The notes beneath the pieces are model-generated. The model was given only the letters and a program-made list of their open reading frames with translations. It searched no databases and was not told where the DNA came from. Both the position numbers and the translations under genes were made by a program. Shown here in pieces: positions 1 through 10,136 of a stretch of 64,000 nt of DNA; positions within the stretch are counted from its first letter, which is position 1; each line of letters begins with the position of its first letter. The stretch comes from Brachypodium distachyon (taxonomy: Eukaryota > Streptophyta > Magnoliopsida > Poales > Poaceae): the NCBI RefSeq assembly GCF_000005505.3, contig NC_016132.3, positions 18,776,501 through 18,840,500 on the forward strand. Direction: 5' to 3'.

Positions 1-622
1 CGCTGTCAACGTTGCTAATAGGAAAACTGCCGTGGGGGGCCCACCTGTCGGCCTCTGAAGCGAAATCTTACTTACTTAGTAACACCTGCCCCGCCGCGGG
101 TCTTCTTCCCCAAGACCAGTGGAGCGCCGCCCGCACCAATCCACCTGATTGCAAACTCCCGCGCCAAGATGACGCCAGCAAAAGCTGTGTGACGTCCCCA
201 AGATCCCTCTGACGCACTCGTCCTCATCCCCGGCTGTCCCGAGCGCCCTCGCACCGAGCTCCTCCTCCGCCGGTCGCGCCTCGCCGTCGACTCGCCTCAA
301 CCGGCTTCCTCTTCCCCGACCGACCCGCCTACGAGTTCGTGGTGAGCTTCTCCTTCTTTCCCCCTATTCCCCCCCCCCCCAGGATCCACCCTCGTAGAGC
401 TCTGCCGTATTGGACGCCGCCGGCGAGTTTCTCCTATGAGCGTTCTGCTCCCTTGCGTCGTCCTTGGTGGGAGCATCCCAGCCCAAACCAGGCCCGGGCA
501 CCTGCAGCCCCACTGCCCCGCCCAGCCGCCCTGCTGCCCAGCCGCGCCGCCCGCTCGTCGTCCCGGTCGGAGGCGAGGCCGTCACCGCCCGTCAGTTTCC
601 CTATTAGCGTCGTTGACAACGA
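1..622. mobile_element. Mutator-like (MULE) remnant, left edge at window start
   Basis: Positions 3-32 and 589-618 are imperfect inverted repeats: the left reads TGTCAACGTTGCTAATAGG and the reverse complement of the right reads TGTCAACGACGCTAATAGGG, both followed by AAACTG. The interior is GC-rich and contains CT/CG-rich stretches resembling a first exon, but I recognise no protein. Long inverted ends around a GC-rich interior suggest a non-autonomous MULE. The outer target duplication cannot be tested because the left end sits at the window edge. Confidence 0.45.
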
Positions 623-629
623 GATTTAG

Positions 630-890
630 GGTTTTGCGATATGGTTTAGTCCAAGAATACGGGTTAAGTGATAAAAAATCCAAAAGGTGTAGTTCTGTGA
701 TACAGTTCGTCAGAAACTACGGGTTTTGTGATATTTACTCAAAAAATTAAGTAAAACCGCGAAACCACGTGGTTTCAGGCTGACTGAAACAACTTGACTC
801 GAAAAATGTGGTTCTGCGAAAGATTTTTCGTTAATTGTGGTTCAGCGACACAACTACCCCTAAAATTGTGGTTTTGCGAAATTTACTCCA
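630..890. repeat. Cluster of MULE-terminus-like motifs
   Basis: Several copies of a motif of the form GGTTTTGYGAwATTTACTC occur here, near 638-655, 720-742 and 866-885. The same motif forms the right terminus of the complete Mutator-like element at 28011-28770. This looks like stacked or decayed ends of related elements. No coding content is visible. Confidence 0.4.
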
Positions 891-2391
891 ATTAGTATAA
901 TCATTGGCTCTTGTATAAGCCCTCGGGACTTCGGACGTTGCGAGTGTTCTCCTACAGGGGCTCAGGGCTACAGATAGATAGGTCAAGGGAGGGGCACCGC
1001 ACCGGCACGTGTTTGCAGAGGATCAGCACGATGGCTGGCCCGGCCCCAAGCGAGCGACCGATAGTTGAGTGGATAAGCAAGGCCCTACATATCCAAATCC
1101 TGAAATCGACCCACCCATCCCTGTAGCCTGTACCTTGCATGCGCCCAGACTTCCTCTGTTCCCTTCATTGTGGCCATGTTCACCCACCTGCGGACGACCC
1201 CTTCTCTGCTATTATCTCGCGCGAGGCTTCATTGTTAATCAGAGATTCTGCTTGTGCCATTTGGTTGATTTGGGACTTTCCCTTGCCAGACTTGCAGTTC
1301 AAGGTCCCTCCGTGGATCTCGTGGCCTTTCGAAATTTAATTTAATTTAATTTCGGGATAAAAATATTAGAGACACTACTTTCTCTCACGATACTTGCCTA
1401 GGACTACGTGGCAACGTCGATTTGTTGTTAGCACCACGCAAAAAAAAAATGGTGTTAGCACACTAGCTGTTGATCAACACTACAAAACCGTCGCCAATAA
1501 TTGCCGTCACCACGGATCCATGATTTAGCTGTGTGCCTGTGTAAGGCCAGGATTAAAAGAAATTCCCACATTTACAGTGTGGAAAGCTACTGGCATGGTT
1601 AAAATCAATCCTCTCACCAAATTGACCGGCACTACTTAAGGCTTAAGCAATACGCATAACACAGGGACAAATTTTACACGTTTGTTCGGCGGTGCTTCTA
1701 CGTGACCTCTCAACGTCAGATACAACACCCATGCCGAAAAGCGACCGCGTGATCAAAACTAAGTTAGCGATAATCCTTATCCATTACGCACTTTCTCTTC
1801 GACGTCGCTATCTCAAAACTAAATTCTCCGAGAAGAAACGTCGCCAAAAGTCTCAAATATTGACTTCTTTAGACCGCCCCTTGATCCGATCCCACTTAAT
1901 AGCCGGCCAAAAGCATCATCAGAGTAATTAATATAAGCAATCCGGAATTAGTATAGTCCCACGGGGGGCACCACGGTAAATTTCGAACCCCACGATCGCT
2001 GCAAGCAGCACGGCCTGCATCTGGGCGGCCTGGATGGCCCGAACCGCTGATCCAACGGCGGGGGTAATTTGCGTAGTTAGATAGATGGCTTGGACACGGG
2101 CACCGCGCCTTCCGGGTCACGTGCTTCGCCATCCTATATCCCCTCCTTGCCTCCGGCGAAGCGCCCGGTGGCTGCCCCTGAGCTGAGCACGCGCGCGAGA
2201 TTTGCGGCAGCGACTTCGGGATGCGATCCCGCGCGGCATTCTGGTAGGCTGTAGCTCTCCGCGCTCCTGTTGCGGCTGCTGGTTTTGCTTTTAGCTCTTG
2301 TTTAGGGCGGTGTTTGGGAGGCGGCGGCGGCGCTGATTAATTAGTTGGGGGGCGGTGGGGGTGAGGAGTCCTGGGCGGCGGCGATCCGGGC
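891..2391. other. Upstream region of the SnRK1-beta gene, no gene seen
   Basis: No convincing coding region. An AATTT-type microsatellite lies at 1333-1352 and an A-run at 1440-1449. The last 300 bases become GC-rich and presumably hold the promoter and 5' UTR of the gene starting at 2392. I cannot place a TATA box with confidence. Confidence 0.5.
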
Positions 2392-4942
2392 ATGGGGAAC
2401 GCGAGCGCGAAGGAGGTGGAGAACGGCCACTCGGCCGAGTCGCTGGAGCTGGGGGGCACCGCCGGTGGGGGCTTGACCGAGGCTGCGGCGCCGCCGGACG
2501 CCGTGATGCGCGAGCTTCCTCCTCCGGTTCCCTTCGTCTTCGCGCCGCAGGTGATGATTTCTTTTACACCAAAATGGCAGAAAGGAAACCCACATCTAGT
2601 GTTGTTGAATTTGCGTGATAAAAGTTGCTCCTTTGTTGTTGGTTCGTATGGATCGCGTCTGTGGGCCGTGCAATTCTTGCTAACAGTTGGTGCTTCAATT
2701 TAATTCACTCTCCTTTGATCCCTTTTGTTGAGTGTTTTGGTGATTAGCTGAGCATTGGTTGCGACTTAGTTCTGACAAAATTGAAATTTCGACAAATTTT
2801 CAGTGAATTCATTAGAAAGGTTAATGCTGGAAATATTAAAATTCGAAATGTCAATTCGTTTCCTTTAACCCTTCAATTTTAGGACTAATATGTAGCAGAA
2901 TCTTTAACTTGGAGATCTACAGCTTAACTGCCACATGTAGATTTACCCGATATTTGAAAGAAAAAAACTGGGTTACTGTTTAGTATGTAGCTAGAATCTG
3001 TTGGTAGATTTGGTTGGACTTGGATTCTGCAAACAGATTTGGTAGCTCTGATCTGGGTCGGTTTGGTTCGTTGCAGTGGGCAAGTTCTCCTTTCTCAGAT
3101 GGTGCATAACTGTATGTACTTGATAATATCTTTTAGTTTTCCTCGATGATTATGTCGCATTGCCAAATTTTTAGTACCTGTACTTGTTTTGTTGGCAGTT
3201 AGTACCTGTACCTGTACTGTTATTAACACTTGGTTCTAGGTTAGTCCCCATTCAAGAAAATCTATGTTGGGCATCATGCTCAAGAAATGTGTTTCACTTC
3301 GCAAACTACTATATTGGAGTAGGAACCCTTGAAAAAAAATTTGATGGCAAGAACTTTATTCAGTACTGCTTAAATGTAATGAAACGTCCAGTAGTACATA
3401 CTTCTGTATAATATTGGACTGAATTTTGCAGCCTGGATCCTTCAGACCATGTAATACTGGGAAATGTGTGACTGGGCTCATGCTTTAGATCTTTATGCTC
3501 TTTATTTTCCTATATTTGGGAATCCTGCAAAACCAACAGGAAAATAAAGAACATAAAGATCCTTTGAAATTCCTGCAAAATGAACAGGCCCTAAAGATCT
3601 GAGTTGGTGACAGTCTGTTCACTCTCACCGAGATTACCTCTTAAGTTGCCAAAAGATTATTTACCGTAATAATCATAGATTCTATGTAGTAGACATATGT
3701 ATGACGATTTTTTATTACTTGATTTGACTGATGTATATTTTGAGATAATTTTAAATTTTGCACAAAATTGGGAACTATGATGAATTGATGACACAAGTGT
3801 TTAAACAACTCATGCAATAAACAAAACATCCACAGCAACGCACGAGCATTTAGCTGGTTACTCTAAAGATTGAATTGTGCCAAGTTGGAATCTATTATCT
3901 TTGGCCATCTTTCATCATAGGATGTTGCTAACTCTGTGTTCATTTGGATCAAGTGTCATGATTGGTCATATTTTTGGACCTACTTTCACTGACAGTTAAG
4001 TGCACCTTGCAGGTTCCAGTAACTCCGCTGCAGAGGCTGACTGAAATTTCAACTGTTTTTAACCATTCTTGGACAAATGGCTTGGATGAACCCACAAACG
4101 ATAACCCCCAGGAGAAGGGAATTCCAACTTTGATTACATGGAGACAAGGAGGAAATGAGGTGCTTGTGGAAGGATCATGGGATGACTGGACATCAAGGTT
4201 TACCCTTTACATAATCTGTTGTTTAATGTTTTGTCCAATTTTGAAAATGAGTTGTTAAAATACCAAAATTCCTTGTGATTACTTTCAGGAAGGCATTACA
4301 GAGGTCTGGAAAAGATCACGCCATCTTGTTAGTTCTGCCATCTGGAGTATATCATTACAGGATCATTGTCGAGGGGCAACCGAGATATGTTCCCGAACTA
4401 CCTCATGTGACTGATGAGAGAGGGCAGGTGGCCAACCTCCTTGATGTCCATGTCAGTAAGGATTATATGTCGATTTCAGCTATAGAATTAGTGAACGCCT
4501 AAATGGGAAAGACATAAAAAAGGAAAATGTGCAATTCTGCTCCTCTAGCCTTCTCTAGAGGATGCTCCAGACTAGTGGTTTTTGGTTTCTCCTGAAACAA
4601 CTCTGTTTTGAGCAGGATTATGTTCCGGAGAGTCTAGACAGCGTGGCTGAATTTGATGCACCTCCATCACCTGAACACAGCTACGATCTGCAGTTCCCAG
4701 CCGATGAGGAGTTCGCGAAGGAGCCACCTGCCCTCCCACCTCAGCTTCTGATGTCTGTCCTTGGTGGCGCTGATAACGCAGATCAACATGCTCCAAAACC
4801 CAAGCCACAACACGTCGTCCTCGACCATCTGTTCATCGAGAAAGGGTGGGGGTCACAGTCCCTGCTCGCCCTTGGTGTCACCCACAGGTTCCAGTCCAAG
4901 TATGTGAACTTTGTGCTCTACAAACCGCTGTTGAGGAGTTGA
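2392..4942 (+). CDS. KINB1: SnRK1 (SNF1-related kinase) regulatory beta subunit, KINbeta1-type
   Basis: Four exons joined in phase: 2392-2550, 4013-4197, 4289-4451 and 4616-4942, giving 277 residues, a normal length for plant KINbeta1/2 proteins. All introns are GT-AG. The protein begins MGNASA, an N-myristoylation consensus, which suggests membrane tethering. Residues about 93-168 form the AMPK-type glycogen-binding module (CBM48), with [13 protein letters not shown] and then [10 protein letters not shown]. Residues about 187-277 form the C-terminal AMPKBI/ASC domain ([10 protein letters not shown], then [13 protein letters not shown]), which in this family bridges the kinase alpha subunit and the gamma-type subunit. 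The family role is scaffolding and localising the SnRK1 energy-sensing kinase. Intron 1 is 1.46 kb and carries a hairpin repeat. No frameshift or internal stop is seen. A damaged copy of the 3' half lies at 27762-30632. Whether it is KINbeta1 or KINbeta2 in standard nomenclature is not certain. Confidence 0.93.
3487..3562. repeat. Foldback (MITE-like) hairpin in intron 1
   Basis: The arms at 3487-3511 and 3538-3562 are inverted repeats matching at about 23 of 25 positions, with a 26-base loop. Neither the surrounding AT-rich intron nor splicing explains it. It may be the core of a small MITE: the reverse strand starts near GGCCTGTTCATTTTGC, similar in style to Tourist or hAT-derived MITEs. 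That assignment is tentative. Confidence 0.55.
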
Positions 4943-5250
4943 CGATGCCGTGGGCGGAAGAAGAAAGAATTGGTGTCTGGCTAGGACTGATGGAAGTGAC
5001 TAAGAGTGTGTAGCTGGCAATGTACATAAGGGGAATGCAAGAGCCCATGTTGTCTGATGCTGCTCGTGCACCTTTAGCTTGTGACTCCTCTCTTTTTTTT
5101 GTTTCTTGTTCTTTGTTTCTTCAATAAGGTGTTCTTGTTGTAGCGTGAAGTTTCAACAGCCTGACTAACTCTGAGAAAATGAACCGAGAGATAATTGGAA
5201 AAATGTGTGGCCTTGTTTTGTGATTTGTGATGTGCAGGAAACCGGAAGCA
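4943..5250 (+). terminator. 3' UTR and polyadenylation region of KINB1
   Basis: A T-rich stretch and a near-consensus AATAAG at about 5123, followed by a T/G-rich segment, fit a plant poly(A) region. The same sequence recurs in diverged form at 27478-27720 and again at 29170-29470, so it was part of the duplicated unit. The exact cleavage site cannot be fixed from sequence. Confidence 0.5.
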
Positions 5251-7903
5251 AATCCTACCTGGCTTTATATTTAGCTAACCAAACTTTGCTTTATCCCCAT
5301 GATTATTTTTCCACGGCAGTGTATAAAAGAAGCTGAGCACATAGTATTTGAGGAATCAGAAATTTAGTCTTCATCGGATAAAGTTGAGGTGCATGCCAGT
5401 TTGCTGTAGAAGACAAGGAATGAAGCTGGTCTATCCAATATACATATATGTGACGTGGATGTTCACCGTACAAAAACAAAACAGACGACCCGGGCTTTAG
5501 CGGCATTTGAAGTTTTGAACAGCATCAGTGAGACGATGAAGCTCAAGCAACCAGGTGCTTGCAGAGTCTCGGCATGTTCAATTTCCTCTGCCGAGCACCT
5601 ATGCTCATTGACGACAGTTTTGGCATTGATATATGATAATACTTGTTTTGTTCCATATTAATTGACGTGGATTTAGTACAAGTTGTATGGTCCTAAATGT
5701 AATTTATTTTTCTTTTTGGTCCTGTTTGTGGTCTAGAGTTGTATTAACCGCAATGCTTCTAGCCCACCATTTCGCAAACTATCCTTCGGTTCATTTTCTC
5801 AGAGTTTTTCAGGCTGTTGAGAATCCATGCTACAGGAACTCCTATTGAAGAAAACAAAGAACAGCAGAAAAAAGAGAGGAGGCACAAACTAAAGGAACTC
5901 CTGAAAATCCCCTGTCGGATCAGATCGTGTATTCATATTTAATCGGTGTTAGTAATGGGAGTATAGTGCAATATCATCCTAAAAGAATTACTGAAACTCC
6001 CTTCATGCCCATCGAATTAGGGCTTGTTTTGATAGAGTCCTGAACAAAATGCCTGACAAAAATAGTTACCTTGAGCCAGGTGGTGACAATGGAAACGGGT
6101 GAGCTCAGGCCAGCAATTTTTGTGGCCCGACTCGGACGGCAGCTGCCTGGCTGGTCTGAAACCAAAACATTAGCATGCACATGTCCGGACCCTTAGGCTA
6201 GGCTAGCACGTACCAGGACGTAATCCAAACATGCCCTTAGTCAACGCCATCCAAAGTACTAAAGTGTCCTCCACTACCTCTGTGGGACCTCACCGAGCAG
6301 CATGCATGACTACAGTGAATGGGCGGGTCCAAACATTAAAGCGTACTAATAAGTTGAAAACGCATTGACTTTTCAGATAACTTCCCTCATAATTTATCCT
6401 TAATTATTTGGTCCAATTAATAAAAAATGTTAATGTAACGTCATTTTTGGCAGAATACAATTACTCATCTGTTATATTATGCAGAAAATAATGAATTTAT
6501 GGAAATTAAAAATAGCATGGAGATTTACATCGCACAAGAGGAGGGCACCATTCGAAGAGGCCCAGGTGGCTGAGGCGGTTTAGGGTGGCGCCATGCCAAA
6601 TCGACCCCCCCCCCCCGGGTGTTCGGTACCTGATGGAAGGCGAAAGTCTCTTCTCCTTCGGGAAGGGGCTGCAGCTAGGTTGCCAATTTCGCCGGCTCCT
6701 CCACCTAAATCATCACCATGGATTGGCATCAGCAACTCCAAACCATTGATGGGGAGAATCATCACCATCACATATATCTCCATCATCATCACCGATGTCA
6801 CCCACTTCGCAAGATCTTTGGTGTAGGGTGGTAGTAATCGGTGAAGATTTAGCTTTGTATCGATCTTGAGGATATTTGTTTGGGACACACTGATACTAGT
6901 GTTCTGGTTGGTCCAATCGAACTATTATTATTGTTTCTCTTTCCCTTTCCTTTTTTTCTCCTTCTATTTTTTATTTTCCCCTAGGCTTTCATGCAGTGAC
7001 GCTAATTAGCAGTTACCTCTCTTTGTAGCGCCGCACTAAAGCTTCCTCAATAGGCAACAATTCTTGCCTAGGGTGTGGATCGTTGTGGGCCTGCCACTGC
7101 CGAGAATCCCTCGAACTCCTTTCCCCTGCCTCATCATCCCAATCGTTGGTAGGCTCCTCCGATAACCTTTTCTTCCCAAGCGTCTGTCCTCCTCCTCCTC
7201 AAGGCCATCGACTGGTGCTTGTTTTATGATCTATCAAATGAAAATACAAGTTCCATCAAAATTCTTCAAAGTCAAAACCATTACATCCGTCATCCGTACC
7301 TTGACATATCTCCATGTCTCTGATAACGAAACTGCAGAAGACCATACCACCACAAATCGTGCGAACCTCATAGATTCTGATTAGCCACATGACTTGTCGC
7401 CCCAAATGATCAGAACCTAAGATTGTTGACCGCAGTATGGCTGGGGTCTGGGGACATAGCCCTTGTAAGGCAAGTCGAATCGCTGATTCTTCATCCAATC
7501 GAAGAGGAAGAGGACCAAAACAAAATTACAAACTATGAGATGCACTAGCTCTATGGAGTAGACTGCAATGACTATGCTACAGCGGGAATATCGCGGGCGG
7601 ACCATTATTCCTTACATCATTGCCTGGATCGCCACCGTCGCTAAAAACACAAATATCTCACAAATGAGGTACATAAAGCCACTTGGCATACGTTCATCTG
7701 TGGATTTTCTCGTCTCCCAATGCCGAATTGACAGTCGGAGATGAGAGGAACCGGCTAAGACCACAACTCTGGTGGCTTTTTTTCGTTCCGAAGGGTAGAG
7801 TTTAGGAAAATCTCTCTCATCAAAGTATATCAAGATTGCTTGTCTTGTTCATATTTTTTTTAATATGTGCTTGTTGATTATAATTATTATTTTGCAACGA
7901 AGT
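5251..7903. other. Intergenic DNA; source of a duplicated segment
   Basis: Positions up to about 6440 are copied at 29480-30632, with small indels; for example, about 35 bases at 5457-5492 are absent from the copy. From 6440 to 7903 I see only short unconvincing reading frames, a C-run at 6605-6616 and ATC-rich stretches near 6700-6800. No gene is supported. Confidence 0.5.
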
Positions 7904-8461
7904 TGTCGCACCAGTGGCACCCGAGGTACCACTGCTGCATGACGCGTGGGCCACCTCGCTTGCTCCCCGGGAGGATCGCATCCCGGGCAGCACCCCGCGA
8001 GCTGCCCGGGAAGTCACCAGCACGGTAGGGCTAGCCGGGTTGCGGGGGTTGCCTTGGAGGGCAGCAAGAGAAATCCCGCCTTGGCGCTTCTCGGGAAGGT
8101 TACTTGCCGAGAAGGGCGTTCCCGGGCTCAGGCTCCCGTAACAGGAGCGGGACCGAGTGGGCTGGACAGCGACGCCACGTGGCCGCTCGGCGGGCTCCCG
8201 CGCGCAGGGTTTGTCAGGACAAGGAGTGAAGCACACTCAAGCATTAAATGCACCGACAGAAAGGGGATTTCCCGTCCAGTCAGCCTACAGTGACTGGCCC
8301 GGTGTGAATTTTAGGCACGTAGGACTCTAGTTGCAGGGCTACCCATCCCGCATGCAAGCCAGCGTGGCAGGGCCGAGCTGCCCTGGCTCCCTATTCACCA
8401 TTTGTCACCCATGCACCGAGGCACCTGTGGTATTCGCTTGAATATAAAAGGAGGACCCTAG
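7904..8461 (+). mobile_element. Tat-type LTR remnant, left part
   Basis: This matches the reverse complement of the LTRs at 30701-31593 and 40589-41478, starting at the canonical TGTCGCACCAGTGGCAC. A TATAAAA box lies at 8443-8449, as in the other two LTRs. The copy is interrupted at 8461 by the CACTA transposon and resumes at 17932. No gag or pol lies beside it, so it is probably a solo LTR. Its 5-bp target duplication could not be confirmed because the right end is degraded. Confidence 0.85.
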
Positions 8462-8495
8462 CACTACACCACGTCCCAAATTTGGTGGCCCAAAA

Positions 8496-8700
8496 CTGCC
8501 GGCAAAGATGGACATATGGTGGCAATTTAGTTGCCGGTGAAGGTTACCTGCCGGCAAAAGTATAGGACAGCAATGTATCTGCCGGCAAAAGTTGGGAAAC
8601 GCAGGCAGGCATCTACCGGCAAAAGTCGGAAATTTTAGAGGCAGCTTAGCTGCCGGGAAAGATACTTGGTGGCACCTTTGCTGCCGGCACATGCACATGA
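8496..8700. repeat. 5' subterminal repeats of the CACTA
   Basis: Repeated short motifs TGCCGGCAAA and its reverse complement are spaced every 20-40 bases. In En/Spm-type elements subterminal arrays bind the TnpA-like protein. The 3' array is denser. Confidence 0.75.
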
Positions 8701-8799
8701 GGAGAAGCGAAATATATATGGCGCGGCCGCGCGGGAAAACCCAACGAGCTGGCGGCAACTTCACGCGCGCAAGGAAAATAAGTTTCCCCGCAGATGCCT

Positions 8800-10136
8800 T
8801 TTTCTCCCTCCCCATCGCGCAGATCCACCTCCGCCGCCGCCGCACTCCGTCGCCGCTCCCCCTAGCCGCAGCCACCCGCCGCTCCTCTCCCTCGACCCGC
8901 CGCGCCTCCCTCCACCCGCGAGGTGCGCCTCCTCCACCCGCCCGCCGCCGCCTCCACCTGCGCGCGCCTCAGTCTCCCTCCCTGGCTCGCTCCACCCGCG
9001 CGCCTCCCTCCACCCGCGCACCTCCTCCCTCCATCCGCGCGCCGCCTCCCTCCACTCGCCCGCCGCCGCCTCCCTCCACCCGCCGCTCGGTCCTCCTGGA
9101 CTCCTCCGCCCCTCCTCCGCCCCTTGCAATCAGCAGTACAGGTAGCCACGGGCAGCACGAGAAGGTCAGCACACATCTCCGCCCCTCCTCAGCCCCTTGC
9201 AACGCTCGTCCAGGTCAGTACACATCTCTTTGTTTTTCTTCTGACTCCCCCTATAGCTGCGGTTTGGCTGATTAGGGATGAGATTCTTGACTTGGAAAAT
9301 GCCCTAACAAGATAGGTTAACGTTTTGGCCTCTGCCAGGCTACATGGTGTTCTTGTATTATGCTAGTGAAAGTACAGTTTTTTGTTTCCTTTTACCTCCC
9401 TTTGTAACTGTTGTTCCTGAAACTAAATGCTATGGCAGTGTTCCTGCATGTTCAGTCAAAAAATGTATGGAACATTTTGTTTTGTGTTCTTAGTAAAACT
9501 CATCAGTTTTGTTTATCAGAAATATAAGCCATACATTTTGCATTATAGGGTTGCATTTGTGATTTACCTAACAGTGTAATAAACTCTTTGTTTATCCCGC
9601 TTGTTTTGTGTTGTTACTAAAGTAATCTGTTCGGCCATTGTTTTCATTGTTGTTAACTAATTTTGTGCACTTTCAGGAGCAGTACAAGCTAGGTTTGGGT
9701 GCTAAGGTGGAAGCAACAAAGAAGGGATACCCGTGCTACTGTTTTATCATGTAAGCATCATTGTTCTCACACTTTTTTCATTTGTATGATGAGCTGCCAG
9801 CCTGCTAGGGTCAAATTAAGTATGCAATGAATTGTTGGGTCCTGGGTGGTTTTCTATTTCCTTTCAATTGCAATATGGTGGTTTTCTATTTCCTTTCAAT
9901 TGCATAATGCATCCAGGTTATACATTGCAGTAGTCTGAATAATCCTTGTTTGTGCATGTTTTCAGACACAGCCGAAGTGTGCATTGCGACCCTTAGGAGA
10001 GGATACTGCACCTAGCTTCTACCAATGATTAGAGGTATATGTTCAACCCCTCTTTGTCATGCATCTACCTTTGCTCATGTGAATGGTGATATTTGTTGCT
10101 TATGGGTTGCTGAATCGTGAATGCATAATAGATAAA
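8800..10136 (+). promoter_or_regulatory. GC-rich leader and 5' UTR introns of the CACTA transposase
   Basis: Positions 8820-9130 are a C-rich, low-complexity tract with repeats of the type CTCCCTCCACCCGCG. Further on there are AT-rich intron-like stretches and short exon-like segments, for example around 9677-9750 after an AG acceptor and before a GTAAG donor. I read this as the untranslated leader of the transposase gene. The long proline- and arginine-rich frames here are composition artefacts. Confidence 0.4.

Noticed and set aside
1470..1960. CACTACAAAA at 1480 as a possible CACTA terminus
   Set aside because: No matching opposite end, no subterminal repeats and no target duplication found nearby.
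7256..7833. Minus-strand short frames between the KINB1 flank and the LTR remnant
   Set aside because: Three short frames in different phases with no motif I recognise; too weak to call a gene or a LINE.
8592..9315. Long Pro/Arg/Ser-rich open frames on both strands in the CACTA leader
   Set aside because: They arise from CTCCACCCGC-type repeats in several frames at once, with no domain and no codon pattern. The region fits a leader.
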